From CAUZIR01 sp034421295 (GTDB lineage: Bacteria > Chloroflexota > Dehalococcoidia > Lucifugimonadales > UBA2962), in the NCBI GenBank assembly GCA_034421295.1, contig DAOUKM010000004.1:62001-126000 (forward strand): a DNA stretch of 64,000 nucleotides, given 5' to 3'. The position numbers and the translations under genes were made by a program. The notes beneath the pieces were generated by a model. It saw only the letters and a list, made by a program, of their open reading frames with translations. It searched no databases and was not told the DNA's origin. Shown here piece by piece: positions 8,712 to 16,979 of this stretch (positions within the stretch are counted from its first letter, which is position 1; each line of letters opens with the position of its first letter).

Positions 8712-9608
8712 TCAACGCGGGCCCTGGGGCCTTTCGCGGTGGCCCGCGGCATCCGCCAGCAGCCGCCTGATCCTGTCGGCGATGTCCGGCCGGCGCAGCC
8801 CCTCGTATAGCGCCGCCTCAAGCATTCCCAGGGGCGTTCCCACGTCGACGTGATGCCCGGCAAACTCATGGGCATATACGCCTTCGCGGTCCACCACCGA
8901 TGCGATCGCATCGGTGATCTGGATCTCGCCGCGCGCGCCCGGCTCGGTCTCCTTCAGGGCGCTCAGCACACTGGCCGCAAGGACATAGCGCCCGACGATC
9001 GCGAGGTTGGAGGGCGCCCTGTGGGGCGGGGGCTTTTCCACCAGCGCCCTTATCCTGTGCAGCCGGTCCCCCGCCGGCTCCGGATCGACGATCCCGAGAC
9101 CGGATACCAGGTCATCGGGCACCTCCCTGACCGCGATCACGCTCGCGCCCAGGCGATCGTAGAGCGCGGCCAGCTCCCCTATCGCCGGGCCGTCAGTCCA
9201 GATGAGATCGTCCGGAAGCAGCAGGGCGAACGGCTCATCGCCGACCCATTCGGCCGCCATGGACACCGCGTGGCCGAGTCCGCCGGGCCGGTCCTGGACG
9301 ATGAATTCGATATCGGCGATCTCCGCCAGCCGCCGAACCGAGTCGGCCAGCGGCGCCTGGCCCGCGGACCGCAGGGCCGATTCCAGCCGGAGATCGGCCC
9401 CGAAGTAGCGCTCGGTGGCGCGGTCGTCCGGTGCCACCACGACGGCCACGCTTCGTATGCCGGCCGCGGCCGCCTCGCTGACGACCATGTGGATGGCCGG
9501 CGTATCCAGCACCGGCAACAGCGCCTTTGGAACCGTCTTGGTCGCGGGCAGGAAGCGTGTCCCCAGGCCCGCGGCCGGGACGACCGCCTTTCCGACAGAC
9601 GAACTCAA
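8712..9608 (-). CDS. galU: UTP--glucose-1-phosphate uridylyltransferase
   Basis: Makes UDP-glucose from UTP and glucose 1-phosphate for sugar-nucleotide and exopolysaccharide synthesis. The nucleotide-binding N-terminus reads GKAVVPAAGLGTRFLPATK at about residues 7-25. The product is about 298 residues, close to the family norm. No ATG lies close to the conserved N-terminus; the TTG at 9608 gives the canonical length and begins 7 nt after the upstream MFS stop. A longer in-frame start at 9698 would run well into the MFS gene and is not supported by conservation. Confidence 0.9.
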   Translation of the reverse strand: MSSSVGKAVVPAAGLGTRFLPATKTVPKALLPVLDTPAIHMVVSEAAAAGIRSVAVVVAPDDRATERYFGADLRLESALRSAGQAPLADSVRRLAEIADIEFIVQDRPGGLGHAVSMAAEWVGDEPFALLLPDDLIWTDGPAIGELAALYDRLGASVIAVREVPDDLVSGLGIVDPEPAGDRLHRIRALVEKPPPHRAPSNLAIVGRYVLAASVLSALKETEPGARGEIQITDAIASVVDREGVYAHEFAGHHVDVGTPLGMLEAALYEGLRRPDIADRIRRLLADAAGHRERPQGPR

Positions 9609-9615
9609 CGACGCC

Positions 9616-10902
9616 TCAGGCGGGGGCTGCAAGCTGTCCGGTGCGGTAGACCCGCCGGAGCATGGGCTGTGATCCCGACAGTCCGATGACCACCGCAACG
9701 AACATGACGCCGGTGACTATGAATATGGCCCATGCGCTGTACTGGTCGGCTAGGAATCCGTAGCCCAGGTTGGCAAAGGCCATGATGCCGCCGGCGTGCA
9801 GGACGTAGAGGCTCGATATCCTGCCCCGCAGCCGGTCGGGGGCGACCATCAGAACGAAGGCGTTGGATATGGCCATGAATGTGGCCTGGGTCGCACCCAT
9901 CAGGCCGGCGAACAGCGTCGCCGGGACGATGTGGCCGGATACGGCCAGTACGATCGGCGTCAGGCCGCTGGCGACGCCCGTCCAGAAGAGCAGCTGACCC
10001 TTCATCCTCTCGCTCTGGACCCCGGCGACTATCAGGATTCCTATAGCCGATCCCAGTCCGAAGCCCATGATCAGATAGCCCAGGTACGAGCCGTCGGTCG
10101 CCCCCAGGCTCTGTGCTGAAAAGACGGGCATGATCGACTCGAACGACATCACAAGCGCGCAGTGGAAGGCCACCAGGAGTATGAAGATCGCGATGGTCTT
10201 GTGGGTGTAGACGTAGACCAGTCCCTCGATCATTCCGCTGAGCACGCCCGACCTGGGCGATCGCTCGCCCCGCGAGATCGTGCGGCAGCGTGCCGCGAAT
10301 ATGATCGCCACGCCGGTCAGGACGGCGCTCAGGACCAGCACTCCCTCCGGTCCGATCCCTCCAACAGCCAGCAGCGGGGCGGCCACCAGCAGGCCGAAAA
10401 AGCGCGAGCCGTGGTGGGTCAGGCCGTTGAGCGTGATCGCGTTCAGGATATGGCGCTGCGGCACCTGGTTGGGGATGAGCGCCTGGATCCCCGGCTCCAT
10501 CGCAGAGCGCGAGCCACCACCGACGAACGCCGCAGCGGCCAGGTGCCACAGCTCCAGCGAGCCGGTGAGGGCGGCAATCGCGACGCCGACCGCGACCAGG
10601 GTGTTTACGACGGTCGACATCCACACCAGGGTGCGGCGCTCGACACGGTCGGCCAGCAGCCCACCTATCGGGGAGACGACCAGGAAGGGGATGAGCGCCG
10701 AGAAGGTGATGATGCCCACCCAGCCCGAGCCCTCCGAGCGCTCGTGCGCGATCCAAGAGGCCGCGACGATGAACGCCCACATCCCGCCGAAGGAGAACAT
10801 GCCGGTCAGCCATATATTGCGAAAGTCCCTGTAGGACCTGAGCGAGGCGAAATGGGGGAAGGCGGCCACCCTGCCGAGGGCCGCATTTGCCCTTCTCAGC
10901 AC
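9616..10902 (-). CDS. MFS exporter (EntS/MFS_3-like)
   Basis: A 428-residue major facilitator with about twelve membrane helices. The loop between helices 2 and 3 reads GGLLADRVERRTLVW, the MFS A-motif form. The overall pattern (RDFRNIWLTGMFSFGGMW at the start) is like the enterobactin-exporter EntS group of drug and siderophore exporters. The substrate is unknown. Its start overlaps the stop of the upstream aldo/keto reductase by 7 nt, so they are cotranscribed. Confidence 0.87.
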   Translation of the reverse strand: MLRRANAALGRVAAFPHFASLRSYRDFRNIWLTGMFSFGGMWAFIVAASWIAHERSEGSGWVGIITFSALIPFLVVSPIGGLLADRVERRTLVWMSTVVNTLVAVGVAIAALTGSLELWHLAAAAFVGGGSRSAMEPGIQALIPNQVPQRHILNAITLNGLTHHGSRFFGLLVAAPLLAVGGIGPEGVLVLSAVLTGVAIIFAARCRTISRGERSPRSGVLSGMIEGLVYVYTHKTIAIFILLVAFHCALVMSFESIMPVFSAQSLGATDGSYLGYLIMGFGLGSAIGILIVAGVQSERMKGQLLFWTGVASGLTPIVLAVSGHIVPATLFAGLMGATQATFMAISNAFVLMVAPDRLRGRISSLYVLHAGGIMAFANLGYGFLADQYSAWAIFIVTGVMFVAVVIGLSGSQPMLRRVYRTGQLAAPA

Positions 10903-11945
10903 CGGCCGTCGTCCTCCGCATCGGGCCCATCGGGCACGGGCGCGTGGCGGGGGATGAGCTCCTCCGCCTTCATCTCATCCCAGAGCTGTGCGGGGATGGG
11001 GAACAGCGCCATGGCGACGTTTTCCTCGGCCTCGGACGGGTTGCGTGGTCCCGGAATGGTGGAAACCACCGCGGGGTGGGCCAGCCCGAACTGCAGGGCC
11101 GCCGCCTTCAGCGGCACGTCGTACCGGTCGCAGACCGCCTTGAGCCTGCTGGCCTGCTCGATCACCTGGGCGGGCGCCTTGGCGTACCAGTGCCTCGTTC
11201 CGACATCTGTCACAACGTCAGGGTCTGAGGCGAGTATGCCGCTGCTGTAGGGCCCGCCGTGGTACACGCCTATGTCTCGGTCGGCGCAAAAGGGGAGCAG
11301 CTCATCCAGGGCCGAGGTGTCGATCAGGTTGTACCTGAGCGCTATGAGCACGCAGTCGTAGTCGCCCCGCTCGGCAAGGTATATGAACTTTTCGCTGTCA
11401 TTGAGACCCGCCCCGATCGCACCCACCACACCCTGGCTGCGAAGCTCGGCGACCGCGGGGTAGGCCTCGCCGGCGATCTGGTCCCTGAGCTCGTCCCAGT
11501 CCGACGGGGCGGGGTCATGAATGAGCAGGACATCGACCCGGTCAAGGCCCAGACGACCCAGGCTCTCCTCGAACGAGCGCATCACGCCGTCGCGGCTGTA
11601 GTCGAGCCTCTCGAAGGTCGGCGGCAGGTCGGAGAAGGCGCCGAACTCGGTGCCCTCGACCTCCGGGGCGTCTACCAGGAGCCGTCCCACCTTGGTCGAG
11701 ATGACGAACGAGTCCCTGTCCAGTCCGGACAGCACCTCCCCCATGACCTGTTCGCTTCTTCCGTAGCCATACTGGGGGGCGGTATCGAAGAACCTTATGC
11801 CGGCCTGGTGCCCGGCCAGGACCGTCGCGGCGGCCTGGTCGGCGTCGAACGAGGTGTACATACCGGCAAGGCCGGCTCCCCCCATCCCGAGCGTCGTCAC
11901 CGACAGCCCTGTCTCTCCGATACTCCGCGTCTGAAGCTGGCTCAT
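10896..11945 (-). CDS. aldo/keto reductase, sugar dehydrogenase-like
   Basis: NAD(P)-dependent TIM-barrel oxidoreductase of 349 residues. The catalytic tetrad is complete: D54 and Y59 in FFDTAPQYGYGRSE, K85 in STKVGR, H143 in LLIHDP. The sequence is closest in style to the L-fucose / D-threo-aldose 1-dehydrogenase branch, which would suit the neighbouring sugar-nucleotide gene galU, but the substrate is inferred. First gene of the leftward set. A -10-like TATACT lies at 12006-12001 on its strand, without a clear -35. Confidence 0.9.
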   Translation of the reverse strand: MSQLQTRSIGETGLSVTTLGMGGAGLAGMYTSFDADQAAATVLAGHQAGIRFFDTAPQYGYGRSEQVMGEVLSGLDRDSFVISTKVGRLLVDAPEVEGTEFGAFSDLPPTFERLDYSRDGVMRSFEESLGRLGLDRVDVLLIHDPAPSDWDELRDQIAGEAYPAVAELRSQGVVGAIGAGLNDSEKFIYLAERGDYDCVLIALRYNLIDTSALDELLPFCADRDIGVYHGGPYSSGILASDPDVVTDVGTRHWYAKAPAQVIEQASRLKAVCDRYDVPLKAAALQFGLAHPAVVSTIPGPRNPSEAEENVAMALFPIPAQLWDEMKAEELIPRHAPVPDGPDAEDDGRC

Positions 11946-12100
11946 GTTGTCAGGGGTCCTCGGGGGGGATCTTTGCGGCGACGGCGGCGCCCTGCGCCAG
12001 AGTATATTCGTTCCGAGCCGGTATCAGCGACCGGCAGAGCCGGCCGGGGATATGATTGGGAGGCGGACCCGCAGAAACTGCTGACGAAAGGAGTAGCCCG

Positions 12101-12439
12101 ATGTCACTAGCCGAGCAGAGCTGTGTGAGCCCCAGGCGGGGTGGTGCGGAAATCGGTGACGAGGAGATATCTGCCCTCGGAGCCCAGGTTCCCGGGTGGG
12201 AGGTCGTCGACCACGGCGGCATGCCGCATCTTCAGCGCACCTTTGCGTTCGATGACTTCGCCTCCGCCATCTCGTTCGCGGCCCGCATCGCCGCCGAGGC
12301 AGACGAGCAGGACCACCACCCGAGGCTCACCGTCGAATGGGGATCTGTCCTCATCGAGTGGTGGACACACGCGACCGGCGGCCTGCACAGAAACGACTTC
12401 ATCATGGCCGCGAGGTCAGACCGGATATACGCGACCTGA
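12101..12439 (+). CDS. phhB: 4a-hydroxytetrahydrobiopterin dehydratase (pterin carbinolamine dehydratase)
   Basis: Small pterin dehydratase of 112 residues that regenerates quinonoid dihydropterin. Outside aromatic hydroxylation it is also linked to molybdopterin cofactor metabolism. The family core is visible: a DHHPRLTVEW segment with the HHP motif, then EWWTHATGGLHRNDF. The ATG at 12101 has GAAAGGAG 8-9 nt upstream and is preferred over an upstream in-frame start. The last ~38 nt overlap the convergent eIF2B-like gene. Confidence 0.93.
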   Translation: MSLAEQSCVSPRRGGAEIGDEEISALGAQVPGWEVVDHGGMPHLQRTFAFDDFASAISFAARIAAEADEQDHHPRLTVEWGSVLIEWWTHATGGLHRNDFIMAARSDRIYAT

Positions 12440-13232
12440 CCGCATCGGGGCAGAGGGGGCCAGCTTCAGTCACGACAGCTGTGAAGAGCTCAAGCGGGAC
12501 CCTGTCCATACCCGGCTCCTCCTCGATGTCCCCGCGGGTCATCTTCACCTCCTCGCTCAGTGCGTAGACGGGGATCAGGCCCGCGGCCGCGGCAACCAGA
12601 GCCAGGCTCGGGCTGCCGTTCAGCAACTCCTCTGACGTAACCGAGTCGGCACCGATCACAACTGCCTGGCCCTCGGCCCAGGAACCCGGCAGCTCTACAT
12701 CAACCCGGCACTCCACCCCGAGGGCACGGAGATCTCCGGCGAGCCTCAGGCCGTAGGCATCGGGAGAGGCATCGGGCTCGTAGACGACCGCGGTCACGCA
12801 GTTGCCGCGCGAGCGCGCCGCTCCCGCAAGCCGGGGAACGGCCGTACCGTAGCTGCAGGTGACCAGCGTCGCGTGATCCGGCAAAAGCGCTGCGGCCCGG
12901 GCGGCGACCGCCTCGGAGGCGCAGCGCAGGGCGGCGACATGGAGCTCAGACAGGGCCAGCGCCCGGGACGGGTCGGCCGAGGCCAGCTCGGCACCCAGCC
13001 TGCGAACCGCGTTACCCAGCCCCGCCATGGACGGCCGCGCCGAGGCGATGCCCTCGGCCATGGCATGGAGGGCGGCCTGCCTGCAGGTGTCTTCGGGCAG
13101 TCCGGCCGCCGCGCGGCCGAACAGGATAAGTGCCTCCGCCGTGATCCGGGCAGCGCCGTGCGAGGAGTCCTGCCTCAGGCGTCGGACGCCCGCCCCGAGA
13201 AGATCGGACCCCCGATGTTCTCCACCCCCCAT
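12402..13232 (-). CDS. eIF-2B-alpha / ribose-1,5-bisphosphate isomerase-like protein
   Basis: A 276-residue member of the superfamily that includes eIF2B subunits, methylthioribose-1-phosphate isomerase and ribose-1,5-bisphosphate isomerase. The C-terminal Rossmann-like half shows the family layout: LVTCSYGTAVPRL, then VYEPDASPDAYGLRLAGDL, then QAVVIGADSV with the conserved G-A-D. The catalytic Cys and Asp of MtnA are not obvious, so the reaction is unknown. It lies 25 nt downstream of the carbamoyltransferase-like gene on the same strand, so they probably act together. Its 3' end overlaps the convergent pterin dehydratase. Confidence 0.78.
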   Translation of the reverse strand: MGGGEHRGSDLLGAGVRRLRQDSSHGAARITAEALILFGRAAAGLPEDTCRQAALHAMAEGIASARPSMAGLGNAVRRLGAELASADPSRALALSELHVAALRCASEAVAARAAALLPDHATLVTCSYGTAVPRLAGAARSRGNCVTAVVYEPDASPDAYGLRLAGDLRALGVECRVDVELPGSWAEGQAVVIGADSVTSEELLNGSPSLALVAAAAGLIPVYALSEEVKMTRGDIEEEPGMDRVPLELFTAVVTEAGPLCPDAVRSRISGLTSRP

Positions 13233-13257
13233 CGTCGGCGTCCGGCCTACCGACCGC

Positions 13258-14160
13258 TCAGGACAGCAGCTCTGCCAGCACCGCCATGCGGGTTACCAGG
13301 GCGTTCTCCGCCTGTCGGTAGTAGGCGAGGCGACGGTCTCGGGCCCTGACCGAGAAATACCCGCTCCTTTGCATGGGGTCCATTACCACCGCATCCGCCT
13401 TCAGGGATGCCATGAAAGTCTCGTCTATGACCAGTCCGGGGGTCCCCCTAGCGGCCAGCAACTGTGCGTGGGCGACCGTGCGAGGCGCATTCAGATACAC
13501 CGCGTCCGCCGATGCCACATCAGCCACATCGTCCGCCCTCCTGAGGGAGACGCCCCTCTCCTCACAAAGCGCGGCCACCTCCGGGGACAGATCCCCGCTG
13601 AACGGTAGAAGGGTGACCGTAACGCCCCCGAACATGGACAGGCCGGTCAGCAGGGCGTTGACGTTCCGGTGCTCCAGCCTGCCGACTACCGCAACGTGGA
13701 GCCCATCGATGCGGCCGAGTTCCCTGCGCAGGGTGTAGAGGTCCGCCAGGGCCTGAGTGGGATGGTCGACCGCGCCTCCCCCGTTCACGACCGCCAGCAC
13801 GTCGGCGGCGGCGGCCTTGGCCATGACGCCCGCCTCGCTGCTGCGGATCACCACGGCGTCCATGCGAAGGCTGCGGAGTATGCTGACCACGTTGTCGATG
13901 TGATCGGGGGTGGTCACCGGAAAGGACTGGGAGGCGTTTTCCGTCTGGTGGCACTGACCGCCCAGCAGCTCCATCGCCCGCTCGAAGGAGACGCGCGTGA
14001 TGAAGCTGGGCTCATAGAACAGGCAATAGAGGGCCCTGCCGCCGAGCTCGGTGCCGGCCTCCCTGCGCTCGGCCAGTGAATCGCACCTGGGAAACAGTAC
14101 GCGCTCTATCCAGTCCCTATCCAGATCATGGGTGAAAATCAGGTTCTTGAGTGTTGCCAT
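13258..14160 (-). CDS. aspartate/ornithine carbamoyltransferase-family protein, catalytic loop altered
   Basis: About 300 residues, normal for an ATCase catalytic chain. The frame can be extended upstream to 14454, but that would cross the tRNA gene, so the ATG at 14160 is taken. The second phosphate-binding and specificity motif HPTQALADLYTL is intact. In the first motif the usual S-T-R-T-R reads S-F-I-T-R (S52 to R56), so Thr53 and the catalytic Arg54 are lost. The HPLPR region reads DPMQRSG. It is therefore unlikely to be an ordinary ATCase; the substrate is unknown. It forms a two-gene unit with the eIF2B-like gene. Confidence 0.82.
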   Translation of the reverse strand: MATLKNLIFTHDLDRDWIERVLFPRCDSLAERREAGTELGGRALYCLFYEPSFITRVSFERAMELLGGQCHQTENASQSFPVTTPDHIDNVVSILRSLRMDAVVIRSSEAGVMAKAAAADVLAVVNGGGAVDHPTQALADLYTLRRELGRIDGLHVAVVGRLEHRNVNALLTGLSMFGGVTVTLLPFSGDLSPEVAALCEERGVSLRRADDVADVASADAVYLNAPRTVAHAQLLAARGTPGLVIDETFMASLKADAVVMDPMQRSGYFSVRARDRRLAYYRQAENALVTRMAVLAELLS

Positions 14161-14205
14161 TGAGCCGTCGAGTGTACCTTCCTGCGTTCGGGCTTGTAAC
14201 CTTGG

Positions 14206-14226
14206 CAGGCGGCCTGAGGCCGCCTG
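14206..14226. other. strong hairpin between the carbamoyltransferase-like gene and tRNA-Ala
   Basis: CAGGCGGCC-TGA-GGCCGCCTG, a perfect 9-bp stem with a 3-nt loop and no T-tract on either side. It would sit in the leader of the leftward gene or upstream of the tRNA promoter. Its role is unknown. Confidence 0.5.
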
Positions 14227-14240
14227 TCCACAGGTGTCCA

Positions 14241-14249
14241 TGCTATAAT
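14241..14249 (+). promoter_or_regulatory. extended -10 promoter of tRNA-Ala
   Basis: TGCTATAAT is a consensus extended -10 located 35 nt before the tRNA. No good -35 is visible, which is common for extended -10 promoters. Confidence 0.65.
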
Positions 14250-14283
14250 CTTCCGGCCCGCAATGCTGAAGGCGGCACCCCTC

Positions 14284-14356
14284 GGGGATATAGCTCAACT
14301 GGGAGAGCGCGGCGTTCGCAATGCCGAGGTTGGGGGTTCGAGTCCCCCTATCTCCA
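14284..14356 (+). tRNA. tRNA-Ala (anticodon CGC)
   Basis: The full cloverleaf can be folded by eye. The acceptor is GGGGATA/TATCTCC with the alanine-identity wobble pair G3-U70. The D stem is GCTC/GAGC, the anticodon stem CGGCG/TGCCG holds loop TTCGCAA, and the T arm is GGGGG-TTCGAGT-CCCCC. The discriminator is A, and CCA is not encoded. It reads GCG codons. It marks the left boundary of the toxin-antitoxin-rich accessory island. Confidence 0.96.
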
Positions 14357-14765
14357 CAATCACCACGTCCTGCACCCCCACGTCCACCGCCCTCTGCGCC
14401 CCGTTTTCCGTCGCAGACGCCGATTTCCGCCGTGTCGCGCCCCCCGACATCCATCGAGTTTCATTGGATTCGGCCTGAACGCAGCCTTTCAACGAAGTGT
14501 TCACTTTTCCTATCCTGTAGGGTGGGATTTACCCCTGTTCCAGCTACGAATTCGCCCCCTCCTCCCCTTCGACGACAGACCCAATCTCCTGTACAGGCCC
14601 TTCACGTGGTGGAGACCCTCCGATTCGGCAGGTGGCTGGAAGGGACCCCTTGCAGGGGATGTGCCGAGGCCGCCGGGGACGGCTGCGGATCGGGAACCGC
14701 TCAGGGGGAAGGTCGTGGGCATCGGCCTCTTGTCTCACTGCTCTCTATTGGCGAACATAGGGAGT
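14357..14765. other. non-coding stretch after tRNA-Ala
   Basis: I see no recognisable gene, tRNA-end repeat or integrase in these ~400 bases. Open frames crossing it lack family features and start signals. It could be decayed island DNA. Confidence 0.4.
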
Positions 14766-15035
14766 GTGTATGAGGGACTGCAAATCGAATGGGGGACGCG
14801 GGCGATCAGGGATATGCGCCGCCTCGCCGCACTGGACAGGGAGGGCATCATCGCCAAGATTGAGCAGTATGCCGAGAACCCCGCATCTCTTGCCCCGCAG
14901 GTGATTGCACTGACCGGCAGCCCCTACAGGCGGTTGAGGGTCGGCAACCACCGCGTCATCTTCACCACACGACACGGCGAGCCCTCAACCGTGACGATTT
15001 TGAGTGTTCGACACAGGAGGGAGGCTTATGACTAG
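14766..15035 (+). CDS. RelE/ParE-family toxin
   Basis: An 89-residue type II toxin, probably a ribosome-dependent mRNA interferase. The fold signature is clear: IEWGTRAIRDMRRLAALDRE at the start, then LTGSPYRRLRVGNHRVIFTT, where the core R-x-R-V-G-x-x-R-V-I-F pattern of RelE toxins is present. The GTG at 14766 starts the conserved region; a GGGAG lies very close upstream, so the exact start is uncertain. Its stop overlaps the antitoxin start by 8 nt, the usual arrangement for a coupled toxin-first module. Confidence 0.88.
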   Translation: MYEGLQIEWGTRAIRDMRRLAALDREGIIAKIEQYAENPASLAPQVIALTGSPYRRLRVGNHRVIFTTRHGEPSTVTILSVRHRREAYD

Positions 15036-15363
15036 GGAAGAGACTGTCACCTTGACTCGAAGGGAGTACGACGCTCTCATCGAGCGCAACGGCCAGCTTG
15101 AGGACATGCTGGCTGCCCAGGACGCGGACGACGGCGTACGCGTCCCCCACGAGGTCGCTCTCGCCATCATGCGGGGGAAGGGTCCCATCCAGGCGTTTCG
15201 GAACCACCAGGGCATGACCCTGAGAGATCTGTCCGAGAGAACCGGCCTTGCCTCAGGGTACATCTCCGAGATTGAGCGCGGGATTAAACCCGGGTCGGCC
15301 TCGGCCCTGGTCCGCATCGCTGGTGTCCTTGGCACCACCATCGACGTCCTGGTGAGCGAGTAG
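15028..15363 (+). CDS. XRE-family helix-turn-helix antitoxin
   Basis: A 111-residue antitoxin paired with the preceding RelE-like toxin. The N-terminal ~45 residues form a charged helical region (TLTRREYDALIERNGQLEDM) that probably binds the toxin. Residues ~55-110 form a lambda-repressor-type HTH, with LRDLSERTGLASGYISEIER as the recognition unit. The ATG at 15028 has AGGAGGGAG upstream and overlaps the toxin stop. It is expected to repress its own promoter. Confidence 0.9.
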   Translation: MTREETVTLTRREYDALIERNGQLEDMLAAQDADDGVRVPHEVALAIMRGKGPIQAFRNHQGMTLRDLSERTGLASGYISEIERGIKPGSASALVRIAGVLGTTIDVLVSE

Positions 15364-15420
15364 CGCCAGCGCGGAGCCTGAAGGCAGAAACTCACGGATA
15401 CAGCGGAGCAGGAGGACAGA

Positions 15421-15537
15421 ATGAAGCAGAAGCACCTACAGCCGCTCACACCGGCTGCCTTGTACGCTAGGGTGTCCAGCGACCGGCAGGATGTGGGCCT
15501 GTCCCTGTCCGCCCACCCAGTCCATAGCTACGAGTGA
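15421..15537 (+). pseudogene. 5' stub of a large serine recombinase
   Basis: An ATG with an upstream AGGAGGA starts 38 codons whose core, AALYARVSSDRQDVGLSLSA, is the resolvase N-terminus including the nucleophilic Ser of the ARVSS motif. Homology stops after that, the frame ends at TGA 15535, and no downstream recombinase domain follows. This is a deletion scar of an integrase-type recombinase, evidence that the island was once mobile. It overlaps the 3' end of the frameshifted lipoprotein on the other strand. Confidence 0.8.
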
Positions 15538-16394
15538 GGTGAGTATCCCGTGATCGCCATACTTGAAGTGGAAGAACTCTTCGACTGCCCTGAGTTCCGG
15601 ACCCTCGAGTCCGTCATGCACCCAACCGAGCGCAGCGATTGACACGGCGACATCCGCATCGCCCACCTGGCGGATCCAGTCGATCGCCCTGGTCTCCATG
15701 TCGTCCAGGCCATCGCCGACCCAGTCCATTTCCACGATCTCCCTGAAGAGCCCCGGCGCAGTAAGGCGCAGCCGGGTCAAGTGGCCCAGGGTGGTGATGT
15801 CGGAAAGTTCGACGGTCTTTAGGAAGGCCATGCTGACGATGCGCAGGGCTACGGACTCATCCTTGATTCGGACGAGGTTCCTGAGTATTTCGAGTTCGGG
15901 TCTGCTCAGGCCATCGAGCAGCCACCGTCCATCCAGCAAGGCGAGAAATACCGGTTCTTCTCCATCGCCGCACTTATAACCAGCTCGACAGCCTCCCTCT
16001 CCTCCTGACTGACGCCGTCCGCCACCCACGACAGGGTCTCGATTCTGGATCCAAGGCCAGGACTTGCCCTCTGCAGACTCCTTAAGCCCGACGCCTCGGC
16101 CCAATCTTCGTTGGAAGCAGGTGTAGGAAAGGACCCTGGCGTCGAAACTGGGAGGACCTCAGGCGTGGGTGTGGCAGAGGATCCGACTGAAGTGGTGGGA
16201 GAGGGCTCACGGAGAGGTTCGGGAGCGTCCGCAGGCTCAGAGTCGGATCTAGGGTCGGCGACAGTGGAAACAGGCGAGGGAGTAGGAACGAACGTGGCAG
16301 TCGGCTGGGTGGGCGGCATCGGCGTGCGGTCTGAGCAGGCGACAGCCAGCGCGAGTGCGGAGAGCGATAGTGCCAGAAGGAAGGGGAGCTTCAA
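15436..16394 (-). pseudogene. frameshifted WxxDG-repeat lipoprotein
   Basis: The 5' part (16394 to 15906) starts at TTG and encodes a lipoprotein signal with lipobox LAVAC, a Thr/Pro/Ser-rich linker, then LSWVADGVSQEEREAVELV. That frame stops at 15906. The -1/+1 frame from ~15950 continues the same kind of sequence (GRWLLDGLSRPELEILRNLV, then MDWVGDGLDDMETRAIDWI, LGWVHDGLEGPELRAVEEF). The two pieces join cleanly with a one-base shift near 15945. The repeat unit, W-x-x-D-G then an E-rich helix of about 40 residues, resembles surface proteins I recall from Chloroflexota. The 3' end runs into the recombinase stub, so the C-terminus is probably lost as well. Confidence 0.72.
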
Positions 16395-16625
16395 CGTTTC
16401 AGTTCGCAGCGAGTCAATTCGATCACGAGAGCAACATGCCTGCTGGCAAGGCTACAGGCAAAGGACGGGTTGCCTACACCACCCACCGTAGCCGTGTGCC
16501 GTGCGCGAGGACGAAGTGGCGGAACCGCAGGTTGTTTGGAAACCTCTCGTTCTGCAGAGCTTGAGCCCTAAATAGAAAGACCTGCTAGCAGTCTGTAGTA
16601 GGCGATCATAGGGGTGCAAGTAGGG

Positions 16626-16979
16626 CTACGATGCCGATTCCTCCTGGAGGACTCCGGCACCGGTTGGTTGTGCGCCCAATGCGGGCTCCTCCACGGGCTC
16701 AAGGCGCAGCCTCAGCCCCAAGGCGTTGGTGACCTTCAGCAGTGTAGCCAGGGTAGGGTTGCCGTCTTCTGACAGCGCCTCGTAGATGTTGCCACGGTTA
16801 AGCCCTGTGTCGCGGGCGAGAGCGCTTATGTTCCGCGTCCGCGCGACGTGCTTGAGGGCGGCGCGGATCACGGCCCCATCCCCAAGGTCCTCATCCGTAG
16901 CAGCTCTGAGAAGCCCTCGGGCATCTTCCTCAGTCTTTATGTAGTCCGCCGCGTCAAACTTTCCGTATTCCTCGGACAT
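16626..16979 (-). CDS. HTH antitoxin, HI1420-like addiction-module antidote
   Basis: A 117-residue antitoxin. FDAADYIKTEEDARGLLRAA near the N-terminus and the HTH segment NISALARDTGLNRGNIYEAL followed by PTLATLLKVTNALGLRL match the HI1420 / YdiL-like antidote family. The ATG at 16979 follows GGAGGAG and overlaps the last base of the toxin stop (TAATG), so an upstream in-frame ATG within the toxin is not needed. It forms a toxin-first module with the next entry. Confidence 0.9.
   Translation of the reverse strand: MSEEYGKFDAADYIKTEEDARGLLRAATDEDLGDGAVIRAALKHVARTRNISALARDTGLNRGNIYEALSEDGNPTLATLLKVTNALGLRLRLEPVEEPALGAQPTGAGVLQEESAS

Noticed and set aside
9605..10930. A second minus-strand frame overlapping the MFS exporter
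   Set aside because: Out of frame with the transmembrane helices; the 428-residue MFS frame explains the region.
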